Below are positions 6,223 to 14,936 of a stretch of 64,000 nucleotides of DNA, piece after piece. Every line of letters begins with the position of its first letter. The first letter of the stretch is position 1. Source of the stretch: Bradyrhizobium sp. CCBAU 51627. Its GTDB lineage: Bacteria > Pseudomonadota > Alphaproteobacteria > Rhizobiales > Xanthobacteraceae. The DNA is taken from NCBI RefSeq assembly GCF_028128765.1, contig NZ_LBJG01000024.1:868001-932000 (forward strand). Direction: 5' to 3'. The notes under the pieces were generated by a model, which did no database searches, was not told the origin of the DNA, and saw only the letters and a list, made by a program, of their open reading frames with translations. The position numbers were made by a program, and so were the translations under genes.

Positions 6223-8472
6223 GTGGCTCGTCTCAAGACAATTGCAAGGCGCACATTTTTGGTCGGCTCTGCTGCGGTCGTCGGCGGGGTCGCCTTCGGC
6301 TATTACAGCTTGCGCAAGGAGCCTCCGAACCCGCTTCTGAAAGGTCTGAAGTCGGGCCAAGCGGCGATCACGCCCTACGTACGAGTAGACTCTGAGGGCG
6401 TCACGCTGATCACTCCCCGCGCCGACAAAGGGCAAGGCGCATACTCGATTCAGGCTCATCTGATCGCGGAAGAACTCGATGTGGATCCGCACAAGGTCCG
6501 CATCGATCCCGGTCCGCCAGATACAGCCTACTTCAACAGCCGGATCATGGATGATAGCCTGCCATTCGCGACCATCGACGAAGGCGTCATGGCTCGGGGG
6601 GCGCGGGGCGGCGGCGAAGTGCTGAGTCGCCTACTCGGCATGCAGATCACTGGCGGCTCGTCTACCGTCCCCGACGGCTATCATAAGCTGCGCGTGGCGG
6701 GTGCCGTTGCGCGCGAGACCTTGAAGGAGGCGGCAGCCAGAAGGTCGGGCGTTCCCCGGTCGCAACTCAAGACCAGCGACGGCAGGGTCATCCTGCCCGA
6801 CGGGAAGTCGGTCTCATACGCAGAACTGGCCGCCGAAGCGGCTCAGATTGCTCCGATCACGGATGTCGCGCTCCGACCGGAGAAAGAATGGCGCTACATC
6901 GGCAAGAACATGCGGCGGATCGATATCGTCGCGAAATCTACCGGTACTCAGCGTTATGGAATCGATGTTCGTCTGGACGGCATGGTTTACGCGACCGTGC
7001 GGACAAACCCGGGCATGGGCGGGACAATCAAACGATATGACGCCTCAAATGCGGAAAAAATGAGAGGCGTCAAAAAGATCGTTCCGATCAAGGACGGTGT
7101 TGGCGTAATCGCCGACAACACCTGGAGAGCCTTCCACGCTGCAGAAGCTATCAAAATCGAATGGAACGATCCGCCCTATCCAGCCGACTCGGCGGGCATG
7201 TGGAAGGTGCTCGAGGGTTCGTTCTCGAAAGACCAGCAGGACAGTCGGCTTCGCAACGACGGGGATGTCGAAAAGGCGTTCGCCGGCGCTTCCAAGTCGA
7301 TTGAAGCGGAATATCGGACACCGTATCTGGCACACGCGCCGCTTGAGCCGATGAATGCGGTGGTCCTCTACACGAAGCAAAGGATCGACATCTGGACGGG
7401 GACGCAGATCCCGGTTTTCTTACGAGCCCATGCTGCGAAGTTGACGCAACTGCCCGAAGAAAAGGTTTATGTGCATGCTCAGCCGATCGGCGGCAGCTTC
7501 GGAGCACGCCTCGACGATACGTATGCGCTGCAAGCCATCGAGCTTGCGATGGCCATGGAGGGCGTTCCAGTCAAGATGACGTGGAGCCGTGAAGAAAACA
7601 TGGCGCACGACTACCCCCGCCCGATCCAGCTCTCCCGCGCCAAGGGAAGCGTTCGCGACGGCAAAGTGGAGAGCATGAGCATCGATATCGCCGGCCAATC
7701 GATGGGAGCATCCTGGTTCAATCGTCTGCAGGCGCCCGTTCCTCCCGGTCCCGACACCACAAGTGTCAACGGTATTTGGGACCAACCCTTCTCAATTCCG
7801 AACTATCGCGTGACAGGTTACCGGACGAAAGAAATGGTGCCGGTCAGCCCCTGGCGGTCGGTCGGAGCCTCCGGCAATGGCTTCCATCACGCGTCCTTCC
7901 TGGACGAACTGATATATGCCGCCGGCGCGGACCCGATGTCCGAATTAATTCGTCTGTGCAATCACGAGCCGTCGAAGGCCGTTTTGCATACATTGCGAGA
8001 TATTTCCGATTGGAAAGGTGTCCGCTTAGACGATCGGCGAGCTCGCGGCGTTGCGCTTACGTTGTCGTTCGGTGTGCCGATGGCGCAGGTCGTAGAGATC
8101 AGCGACACCGCTCAAGGAATAAAGATCGAGAAAGTCTTCGCGGTTTGCGACGTGGGGCGCATTCTCGATCCTATCAATTTCGAAGCGCAGGTTCAGGGCG
8201 GCATCATATGGGCCCTAGGACATGCCATGAACTGCGAGCTGACATATGAGAACTTTGCGCCCAACCAGACGAACTTCCACGTTTTCGAGGCCATGAGATT
8301 CCGTCAGGTGCCGGAAATCATCATCAAAGGCTTGGAACTCGGGAAAGAAGTGCGAGGGCTCGGTGAGCCTCCCGTCCCGCCGGCGGCACCCGCCCTGGCC
8401 AATGCGATCTTTGCTCTCACCGGAAAGCGAGTGCGCGAATTGCCTCTGAACAAAAGCGTCAAGTTCGCTTGA
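6223..8472 (+). CDS. Molybdopterin-binding catalytic subunit, isoquinoline-oxidoreductase type
   Basis: This 749-residue subunit begins with a twin-arginine signal (R9-R10-TFLVG then a hydrophobic stretch), so the folded enzyme is probably exported to the periplasm with its cofactor. GGSFGARLDD and the C-terminal GLGEPPVPP (E715 as the catalytic base) are molybdenum-hydroxylase signatures. Relatives hydroxylate N-heterocycles or oxidise aldehydes to acids. Downstream of a hydroxylase/rubredoxin pair, aldehyde oxidation is the simplest guess. The GTG start at 6223 is one base after the small-subunit stop. The iron-sulfur partner has no own signal and may travel with it. Confidence 0.9.
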   Translation: MARLKTIARRTFLVGSAAVVGGVAFGYYSLRKEPPNPLLKGLKSGQAAITPYVRVDSEGVTLITPRADKGQGAYSIQAHLIAEELDVDPHKVRIDPGPPDTAYFNSRIMDDSLPFATIDEGVMARGARGGGEVLSRLLGMQITGGSSTVPDGYHKLRVAGAVARETLKEAAARRSGVPRSQLKTSDGRVILPDGKSVSYAELAAEAAQIAPITDVALRPEKEWRYIGKNMRRIDIVAKSTGTQRYGIDVRLDGMVYATVRTNPGMGGTIKRYDASNAEKMRGVKKIVPIKDGVGVIADNTWRAFHAAEAIKIEWNDPPYPADSAGMWKVLEGSFSKDQQDSRLRNDGDVEKAFAGASKSIEAEYRTPYLAHAPLEPMNAVVLYTKQRIDIWTGTQIPVFLRAHAAKLTQLPEEKVYVHAQPIGGSFGARLDDTYALQAIELAMAMEGVPVKMTWSREENMAHDYPRPIQLSRAKGSVRDGKVESMSIDIAGQSMGASWFNRLQAPVPPGPDTTSVNGIWDQPFSIPNYRVTGYRTKEMVPVSPWRSVGASGNGFHHASFLDELIYAAGADPMSELIRLCNHEPSKAVLHTLRDISDWKGVRLDDRRARGVALTLSFGVPMAQVVEISDTAQGIKIEKVFAVCDVGRILDPINFEAQVQGGIIWALGHAMNCELTYENFAPNQTNFHVFEAMRFRQVPEIIIKGLELGKEVRGLGEPPVPPAAPALANAIFALTGKRVRELPLNKSVKFA

Positions 8473-8600
8473 TTGCGCGATTGACAAGAATAAGTTGCCA
8501 CGACGGCCGCGCGTCGGCCGTCGCTTCGCCGAACTTGCGGCCGTATGAAGGGCCGAGCAGCGGATTTCGGGCGCGCTTCTCCGGCATGTCCTACGATAGC

Positions 8601-8984
8601 TTACGTCATCGTGCCCGGAATGAAGCAGCGAATGATTGGATGCCCGTCGAGATAGTAGGGCCATACCATGGTCTTTCCGAAAAGATTCGGCTGCGTGAGC
8701 ACTGCACCGTCCGGGACGTCGACCCACTCCCCGTCGATGTAGACCCTGTAGTGCTTGCCGTCCGAGCTCGTCTTCCATTCCACGTCCTTCAGTACGCGTC
8801 CATCCGCATCTGAACAACAAGGGCCCTTCTCTGAATGCAGGCTCTCGAACCAGTCATGGAGAGGAGAGTTGGCGTAGCGCCCGTCCGGGTCGCGGGCGTG
8901 CGCGAAACTCATGCTGAACACAAGTGCCGCGAGAAGACCCGCCGTCGCGAAGGTGCCGATAGCCGCATTGAGAGCATTCCTCAT
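8601..8984 (-). CDS. Secreted hypothetical protein
   Basis: From the ATG at 8982-8984 the product has 127 residues. It opens with a signal peptide (ALNAAIGTFATAGLLAALVF, predicted cleavage after SFAHA). The mature part holds PLHDWFESLHSEKGPCCSD and ends in LDGHPIIRCFIPGTMT; three cysteines suggest a disulfide-stabilised periplasmic protein. Similar short proteins are common in Bradyrhizobium but have no known function. A class B operator lies 92 bp upstream (9076-9098), tying it to the second regulon. Confidence 0.75.
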   Translation of the reverse strand: MRNALNAAIGTFATAGLLAALVFSMSFAHARDPDGRYANSPLHDWFESLHSEKGPCCSDADGRVLKDVEWKTSSDGKHYRVYIDGEWVDVPDGAVLTQPNLFGKTMVWPYYLDGHPIIRCFIPGTMT

Positions 8985-9294
8985 CACGCCGCCTTTCAGA
9001 AGCAGAACGTTCAGATCGCGAAGCGAAACGGTGCCGGACGCGCGTGCTCGCAGCCTCTGATCGGCGCAGCAGCTAGTGACTTGTAATTTAGAAGTTACGT
9101 GGAGTTTTTCAATGGTGGGGACGAATGCCTTAGCGAACAGGCAAATGGAATGGAACCGCGCTCGGCGAGCGAAGCAGCGACAGGGACCCAAAAGCGCCTC
9201 TTGCCGCCCTGGTCTCCCAGGGCGGCGTCCGTCCAGATTTCGGCTGTGCATCCTATTCCGCGACGCTCCCGGGCCGCGGCCGGTACTTAGACCT
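8985..9294. other. Intergenic region with class B operator
   Basis: About 310 bases lie between the secreted protein gene and the end of the thiolase gene, both on the minus strand. Apart from operator B1 at 9076-9098 and a GC-rich palindrome GGCCGCGGCC near 9272, nothing recognisable is present. Confidence 0.5.
9076..9098. promoter_or_regulatory. Class B operator B1 (GTNACT-N11-AGTNAC)
   Basis: GTGACTT and AAGTTAC are separated by nine bases (GTAATTTAG). The same 23-bp geometry recurs at 28502, 29574, 36166 and 59650. It would act on the secreted protein gene at 8601-8984. Confidence 0.6.
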
Positions 9295-10491
9295 TCAATT
9301 GGAACGGCGCTCGACGGCAATGGCGGTAGCTTCGCCGCCTCCGATGCAGAGCGCCGCCACCCCACGCTTCAGATTGTTCGCCTCGAGCGCGTGCAGCAGC
9401 GTCACGATCAGCCGCGCGCCGGTGGCGCCAATAGGATGGCCCAGCGCGCAGGCTCCACCATTGATGTTGAGCTTGTCGCGGGGAATGCCGAGGTCGCGCT
9501 GCGCCGCCATCGCCACCACAGCAAAAGCCTCGTTGATCTCGAACAGGTCGACGTCGCCGGCGCTCCAGCCGACCTTGTCGAGCAGCTTGCGGATCGCCGG
9601 GATCGGCGCCGTCGTGAACCACTGCGGCTCCTGGCTGTGGGTGGCGTGCCCCCTGATCTCCGCGATGGCAGGCAGGCCATTGCGATCCGCGAGCGAACGC
9701 TTCGTCAGCACCAGCGCCGCAGCGCCGTCGGCATTGGCAGAGGAGGCCGCCGGCGTGATAGTGCCGTTGGCACGAAATGCCGGCTTCAGTCCTGGGATCT
9801 TTGCGGGATCTACCTTCAACGGATGCTCGTCATTCGCAATGATGCGCGGACCGGCCTTCTCGGTCAGCGTGATCGGCGCGATCTCGGCCTTGAACGCGCC
9901 GTTCTCGACCGCCTTGCGGGCGCGGCTGAGCGTTTCCATGGCATAGGCGTCCTGGTCCTTGCGCGCGAATTGATAGGCTTCCGCAGTGGCCTCACCGAAA
10001 TCGCCCATCGAGCGGCCGGTCTCGTAGGCGTCCTCGAGTCCGTCCATCATCATGTGGTCGATGATGCGATCGTGGCCGGCGCGATAGCCGCCGCGCGCCT
10101 TGGCGAGAAGATAGGGCGCATTGCTCATGCTCTCCATGCCGCCGGAGACCACGATCTCGGCCGACCCGGCGCGAATGATGTCGTGCGCCAGCATGGTCGC
10201 CTTCATGCCGGAGCCGCAGACCTTGTTCACCGTGGTCGCGCCGGTCGCATCAGGCAGCCCCGCCGCGCGCGCGGCCTGGCGTGCCGGTGCCTGCCCCTGG
10301 GCAGCCGGCAGCACGCAGCCCATGAAGACCTCGTCGACCTTCTCGGGCGCAAGCTTGGCGCGCTCGAGCGCCGCCCCGATCACATGCGATCCGAGCTTGT
10401 GTGCGGCCAGCGGCGACAATTCGCCCATGAAGCGGCCGAGCGGGGTACGGGCGGCGGAGACGATGACGATTGGATCAGTAACTTCGGCCAT
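9295..10491 (-). CDS. Acetyl-CoA C-acyltransferase (thiolase)
   Basis: A 398-residue thiolase with all catalytic residues: nucleophile C92 in VNKVCGSGMKA, H352 in ALGHPIGATGAR and C382 in LCIGGGEA. MAEVTDPIVIVSAARTPLG is a standard N-terminus; the ATG at 10489-10491 follows a GAGGAG site. Thiolases of this branch cleave or form acetoacetyl-CoA and longer 3-oxoacyl-CoA in the cytoplasm. Codon use is GC-richer than many neighbours (long G/C third-position runs), as for a chromosomal housekeeping-like gene. It stands alone, and differs from the thiolase in the 21-26 kb operon. Confidence 0.93.
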   Translation of the reverse strand: MAEVTDPIVIVSAARTPLGRFMGELSPLAAHKLGSHVIGAALERAKLAPEKVDEVFMGCVLPAAQGQAPARQAARAAGLPDATGATTVNKVCGSGMKATMLAHDIIRAGSAEIVVSGGMESMSNAPYLLAKARGGYRAGHDRIIDHMMMDGLEDAYETGRSMGDFGEATAEAYQFARKDQDAYAMETLSRARKAVENGAFKAEIAPITLTEKAGPRIIANDEHPLKVDPAKIPGLKPAFRANGTITPAASSANADGAAALVLTKRSLADRNGLPAIAEIRGHATHSQEPQWFTTAPIPAIRKLLDKVGWSAGDVDLFEINEAFAVVAMAAQRDLGIPRDKLNINGGACALGHPIGATGARLIVTLLHALEANNLKRGVAALCIGGGEATAIAVERRSN

Positions 10492-10973
10492 GGAGAAGCT
10501 CCTCGCTATTCGATGTTGGCTGATGGTCATCATATTATTTGTTGCTCGAATTGCAATGCGCCGACCTTTGGTGCCCTCCGCCGGTTGAGGTGCGCCACGC
10601 ATCCTGATGGCGCGCTTTTGCGGGTAATCGGAGCTCGGATGCGTGAAATGGGGCCATACGTGCCGCGACATTTGTCGGTCTACTCAAGGGAGCAAGGACA
10701 CGATCGAGGGACAGCGTTTCGCCGTCCATATGCTTCGGCGGGACGGGGGGGCGCGAAGGCCAAAGAAAGGAGGAGAGACAATTCCCGCGACGGTCGGATG
10801 GAATGTCAGAACGTCGGATGGGTTTTCGCAATCATCCATCTCGCTGACGAGAAACAAAACTCGCGATTTCCCACGGTGCGTCGCTCGCAAATCTCATCGG
10901 TGAGATGCTGGATGCATCCGCGGGCCGATGGTCTGGGCGCAAAATACAGCTCGCAACTGACGGAGCTTGCCGA
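10492..10973. other. Intergenic region upstream of thiolase and XRE genes
   Basis: Roughly 480 bases between divergent genes. An AT-rich patch (10530-10560, ATATTATTTGTTG) probably holds the thiolase promoter. No convincing gene, repeat or terminator is seen in the remainder. Confidence 0.4.
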
Positions 10974-11246
10974 ATGCTAGTGTGGGCGCGTCAAATCAAG
11001 GCCGGACGCTCTCTTATCGGCTGGGAGCAATTTCAACTCGCGTTGAAAGCTGGTGTGGGCATTGCAACGATCCGCCGACTCGAGCGGATGAGCGGACCCA
11101 TCAATGCGCATTTTGAGACAATCGCGAAGATCAGGCGCGCGCTCGAGAGTGCGGGTGTCGAATTCATCGGCGAACCGAAGCCTGGCGTCTGTGTGCGATT
11201 AGATTGCGTCCGAAGTACAACGGATGGCGAGCGAGGCAATCAGTAA
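10974..11246 (+). CDS. Small XRE-type DNA-binding protein
   Basis: Read from ATG 10974 the product is 90 residues: MLVWARQIKAGRSLIGW followed by a helix-turn-helix (QFQLALKAGVGIATIRRLE) and the ending IRRALESAGVEFIGEPKPG, a combination found in many very short XRE/Cro-like proteins of rhizobia. It would act as a dimeric repressor; targets are unknown. It precedes the quinoprotein dehydrogenase region by 500 bp with no clear link. Confidence 0.72.
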   Translation: MLVWARQIKAGRSLIGWEQFQLALKAGVGIATIRRLERMSGPINAHFETIAKIRRALESAGVEFIGEPKPGVCVRLDCVRSTTDGERGNQ

Positions 11247-11450
11247 TGAGTCAAGGTATATCGCATTTAATATCTGAGAGATCAGCGGTAATATCCATGT
11301 ACCCGTTTCATCACGATCGATGAAATACTTGCGTTTATTATCGCTGGTACATTGTCAGCAGGATATTTCTCCATTTTGATCAGGTGAGCCGATTTCGGCG
11401 CACAAGCCAGCAACAACAGACAATCGTTGGCGGACATCCTAGGGGGAAAG
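11247..11450. other. AT-rich non-coding stretch
   Basis: This interval is lower in GC than its surroundings (for example ATATCGCATTTAATATCTGAG at 11257). It may contain promoters for the small secreted peptide and the quinoprotein gene. No specific site was assigned. Confidence 0.35.
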
Positions 11451-11573
11451 ATGATTGCAAGGTCAGCAACGGCGGGCATCGCCGCGCTCATCGCAACTAT
11501 GTCCGCAATCTCCAGCGCGAACGCATACGCGCCCGAGACTCCCTCACCGACCCTACCCAAATTCCACAAGTGA
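11451..11573 (+). CDS. Possible short secreted peptide or broken gene
   Basis: An ATG after a good ribosome site (AGGGGGAAAG) opens a 40-codon frame with a clear signal peptide (MIARSATAGIAALIATMSA, cleavage after SSANA) and a 15-residue mature part ending KFHK. A frame one base over continues to a stop at 11689-11691 with VVIYSSKGLAAWREAPSC, so the gene may be a frameshifted longer secreted protein. It ends 143 bp before the quinoprotein dehydrogenase. No family is recognised. Confidence 0.4.
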   Translation: MIARSATAGIAALIATMSAISSANAYAPETPSPTLPKFHK

Positions 11574-11716
11574 CGGTCGGCGACAGCCCGTCGTGATCTA
11601 CAGCAGCAAGGGACTTGCCGCCTGGCGCGAAGCGCCGAGTTGCCACCGCTTTTTCGCGCAAGTTGCCGCGTGGGAGCACCCACAATCATAGTCGATCAGC
11701 TACTCCGGAGAATTCG

Positions 11717-13837
11717 ATGAAGAAAATTGGAGCGATCTTGGCCGTCTCGTGCCTGGCAGTCCTAGCGGCGCGGCCGGGTGTCGGCGCCGAGCCGTTGGCC
11801 GCCAACGTCTCCGCCGAACGGCTTTCCAAGGCAACCGCCGAGAACGGCAATTGGATGCTACACGGGCGAACATACAAGGAGGAAAGGTTCAGCCCTCTCG
11901 ATCAAATCAAGCGGGAAAATCTCGAGCAGCTGAACCTCGCTTGGCACGCCGATCTGGATTCGGAGCGTGGTCAAGAGGCCACGCCGATCGTCGTCGACGG
12001 CATCATGTACGTCAGTACGGCGTGGAGCAAAGTGTTCGCGTTGGATGCGGCCAGCGGCAAGCAACTGTGGTCATATGATCCTAAGGTTCCCGGTGAATGG
12101 GCCGTGCACGCATGCTGCGACGTCGTCAATCGCGGAGTGGCGGTTTGGGAAGGGAAGGTCTTCGTCGGGACGCTCGATGGCCGGCTGGTCGCCCTCGATT
12201 CCAGGACCGGGATGCCGGTCTGGGAGACGCTGACGATCGATCGGAAATATCCCTACACGATTACAGGTGCGCCGCGTGTCGTCAAAGGGAAGGTCATCAT
12301 CGGAAACGGCGGCGCCGAGATGGGCGTCCGCGGCTACGTTACCGCCTACGACTCCGAGACCGGCAAGCAAGTGTGGCGCTTCTACACGGTCCCGGGCGAT
12401 CCTTCGAAACCGTTCGAGAGTCCGATCCTCGCATCCGCCGCAAAGACTTGGTCGGGTGAATGGTGGAAGTTCGGCGGGGGAGGGACCGTCTGGGATTCGA
12501 TGTCCTACGATCCCGAGCTCGACTTGCTCTACATCGGCGTGGGCAACGGCAGCCCTTGGAATCACAAGATCCGCTCGGAAGGAAAGGGCGACAACCTCTT
12601 TCTATCCTCGATCGTTGCACTTCGTCCGGATACCGGGGAGTACGTCTGGCACTACCAAACGACCCCCGGCGATTCCTGGGATTACACCGCTACTCAGCAC
12701 ATGATTCTTGCGGACATGCAGATTGAGGGACAAGAGCGCAAGGTGCTGATGCAGGCACCGAAGAACGGTTTCTTCTACGTCTTGGATCGAACCAATGGGA
12801 AATTGATTTCGGCGGAGAAGTACGCGGCGATGAACTGGGCAACCGGCGTCGACAAAGAGACAGGCAGACCGATAGAGAACCCCGAAGCTCGGTACGCGAA
12901 CAATCCAAACGGCCTCTTCATCGCTCTACCTGGGCCAAGCGGAGCCCACAACTGGCATCCGATGTCCTTCAGTCCGCGCACTGGTTTGGTCTACATCCCC
13001 GCGCTTACGCTCGGATTTCCGTTCTTGGCCGATACCAGCATGACGGCCGACCGCGAACAGGGATGGAACGCTGGAGTGCGGATGGGAGTAGGGCTCCTGC
13101 CGACCGATAAAAGGACCCGAGACGAAATGAAGGCCAATGTTTTTGGCCAACTACTGGCCTGGGATCCGATCCGTCAAAAGGCAGCTTGGGCTGTCCGTCA
13201 TCCTGGAGTTTGGAACGGTGGCGTTCTTTCGACGGCCGCGGACCTCGTCTTCCAAGGAACGCAGCAGGGCGAGCTCGTGGCCTACAGCGCGGCCGACGGC
13301 ACCAAGCTTTGGTCGCGCAAGACACTGTCCGGAGTGATCGCGCCGCCGATCTCGTATGCGGTGAATGGGGAACAGTACGTCGCGGTTCTTGTCGGATTCG
13401 GTGGGTCAATCGCCCTTACTGGAGGCGAAGCTGCGCTCGGTACTTTCCCACAACCCAACAAACCCCGTCTGCTGGCCTTCAAGATTGGCGGTAAAGACGT
13501 GCTGGCAGTCGGGGCCGAAAGGACGGCGGTTACCACCACCTCCGTGCCGCCGAAGATCGGCGACGTGCAAACGGTCGCAAATGGCAACGAGCTATACCAC
13601 CTCTACTGCGGAGCCTGTCATGGTATCGGTGCGATCAGCGGCGGCGTACTCCCTGATCTGCGTCATTCCGAACTGGTTGGAAGCCGGGACGCGTTCAATT
13701 CAGTCGTCAGAGAAGGCGCACTGAAATCCAGGGGCATGGCGCCTTTCGCAGCTGTGCTTTCCGATAGTCAAACCGAAGCGATTAGAGCCTACGTGATCGA
13801 TCGGGCGCACAATCCCATTCCCGAGGAAGTTCAATAG
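11717..13837 (+). CDS. PQQ-dependent quinohaemoprotein alcohol dehydrogenase
   Basis: 706 residues: signal peptide 1-24, an eight-bladed PQQ propeller with repeated GKxxW/LDxxTG blades, the rare adjacent-cysteine pair C133-C134 that lies over PQQ, and a C-terminal cytochrome c domain with CGACH (631-635) and a GMAPF methionine ligand near 674. It oxidises alcohols in the periplasm, passing electrons through haem to the respiratory chain. In the active-site segment GDSWDYTAT, the residue two after the catalytic Asp is Thr, not Asp, which fits a calcium and not a lanthanide enzyme. The ATG at 11717 begins a proper signal peptide. It could oxidise the alcohol made by the hydroxylase. Confidence 0.93.
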   Translation: MKKIGAILAVSCLAVLAARPGVGAEPLAANVSAERLSKATAENGNWMLHGRTYKEERFSPLDQIKRENLEQLNLAWHADLDSERGQEATPIVVDGIMYVSTAWSKVFALDAASGKQLWSYDPKVPGEWAVHACCDVVNRGVAVWEGKVFVGTLDGRLVALDSRTGMPVWETLTIDRKYPYTITGAPRVVKGKVIIGNGGAEMGVRGYVTAYDSETGKQVWRFYTVPGDPSKPFESPILASAAKTWSGEWWKFGGGGTVWDSMSYDPELDLLYIGVGNGSPWNHKIRSEGKGDNLFLSSIVALRPDTGEYVWHYQTTPGDSWDYTATQHMILADMQIEGQERKVLMQAPKNGFFYVLDRTNGKLISAEKYAAMNWATGVDKETGRPIENPEARYANNPNGLFIALPGPSGAHNWHPMSFSPRTGLVYIPALTLGFPFLADTSMTADREQGWNAGVRMGVGLLPTDKRTRDEMKANVFGQLLAWDPIRQKAAWAVRHPGVWNGGVLSTAADLVFQGTQQGELVAYSAADGTKLWSRKTLSGVIAPPISYAVNGEQYVAVLVGFGGSIALTGGEAALGTFPQPNKPRLLAFKIGGKDVLAVGAERTAVTTTSVPPKIGDVQTVANGNELYHLYCGACHGIGAISGGVLPDLRHSELVGSRDAFNSVVREGALKSRGMAPFAAVLSDSQTEAIRAYVIDRAHNPIPEEVQ

Positions 13838-13849
13838 TAGCATCCATCG

Positions 13850-13880
13850 GTCGGTCCGCCTGGAGTTCGGGCGGACCGAC
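13850..13880. terminator. Hairpin after the quinoprotein dehydrogenase
   Basis: GTCGGTCCGCC (13850-13860) pairs perfectly with GGCGGACCGAC (13870-13880) over a nine-base loop, 13 bases after the stop. There is no strong T-run, so termination would depend on the stem or on Rho. Confidence 0.6.
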
Positions 13881-14094
13881 GCCGAATGCAATAACTCAGA
13901 CCGCCTCTGCAGCGGCTCAAATTACCCCCCAATGCATGGCGGGCAGGTGCAATTCTGGAACGGCGGCATTCACTGCTGAATAGGCTCGGCACAAGATTGT
14001 TGTAGCCGGTTCCCGACGCCCATTGTCAACTCGTCGAAAAGAGAACGCTCTTCGGCGACGAGGCCGCCGCCGTTTCTGCGACTGGAGGATGCAA

Positions 14095-14886
14095 ATGAGC
14101 GACCGCAAGGCCTCACCCGGCCGGATCCGCACAGAGGTTCATGGCCGAGTATTCAAGATCATTATCGACAATCCCGCGAAGAAGAATTCGTTCACGCCCT
14201 CAATGATGGTGGAGATGTCGAACGCCATCACGCTCTTGGACAACAACGACGAATATTGGGTCGGCGTCCTTTGTGCCGAAGGCGCTGATTTCACGTCGGG
14301 TCTCGACATGCCAAGGTTCTTCGGCCCGAACGCCGAAAAAACCGAGATTTCTCCGAGCAACATCGATGCGTTCGCGCTCAAAGGACGTTGCCGCAAACCG
14401 ATCGTGACAGCCGTGCAGGGCATTGTCTATACGATCGGGATCGAGATGATGCTTGCCGGAGACATCGTCGTAGCCGCTTGGGATAGCCGCTTCTGCCAGA
14501 TGGAAGCAAAGCGGGGAATTGCACCTCTCGGGGGCGCTCACTTCCGATTCTTGACGCGAGCAGGTTGGGGAGATGCGATGTACCACCTCTTCCTTTGCGA
14601 CGAGTTCGATGCAGAGCGGGCTCGCGCCATCGGTCTAGTGCAGGAAGTCACCCAGCCCGGCAGGCAGATTGAGCGAGCCATGGAGCTGGCGCAGACCATC
14701 GCCAACAATGCGCCGCTCGGAATCCAGGTCACGAAGCACGCTGCGCTAAAGTATATCGAAGCGGCCGAGCGAGATGCGATCGACTTCATACCCAAAATCA
14801 AGGATCGGGTTCTCAACAGCGAAGACATGATGGAGGGGATTCGATCGTTCGTGGAGCGTCGCCCGGCCGTGTTCAAAGGTAAGTAG
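14095..14886 (+). CDS. Enoyl-CoA hydratase/isomerase-family protein
   Basis: A 263-residue crotonase-fold protein starting at ATG 14095, seven bases after GGAGG. Oxyanion-hole segments GADFTSGLDM and VQGIVYTIGIEMML are present. The first catalytic glutamate position is kept (E137 in FCQMEAKRGI), but the second Glu of classical hydratases appears replaced (AMYHLF at 161-166). It may therefore be an isomerase, hydrolase or lyase, not a hydratase. It is followed 50 bp later by the dehalogenase-like gene on the same strand, probably one transcript. Confidence 0.85.
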   Translation: MSDRKASPGRIRTEVHGRVFKIIIDNPAKKNSFTPSMMVEMSNAITLLDNNDEYWVGVLCAEGADFTSGLDMPRFFGPNAEKTEISPSNIDAFALKGRCRKPIVTAVQGIVYTIGIEMMLAGDIVVAAWDSRFCQMEAKRGIAPLGGAHFRFLTRAGWGDAMYHLFLCDEFDAERARAIGLVQEVTQPGRQIERAMELAQTIANNAPLGIQVTKHAALKYIEAAERDAIDFIPKIKDRVLNSEDMMEGIRSFVERRPAVFKGK

Positions 14887-14936
14887 CCCGCCTGGCAATG
14901 CGCCCGGGAGAAGCCTGAAGTCGCCCCCTGAATGGA

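Noticed and set aside
9076..10980. Very long plus-strand open frame
   Set aside because: It runs antisense to a complete thiolase with all catalytic residues; the plus-strand translation is arginine/histidine rich and lacks any domain.
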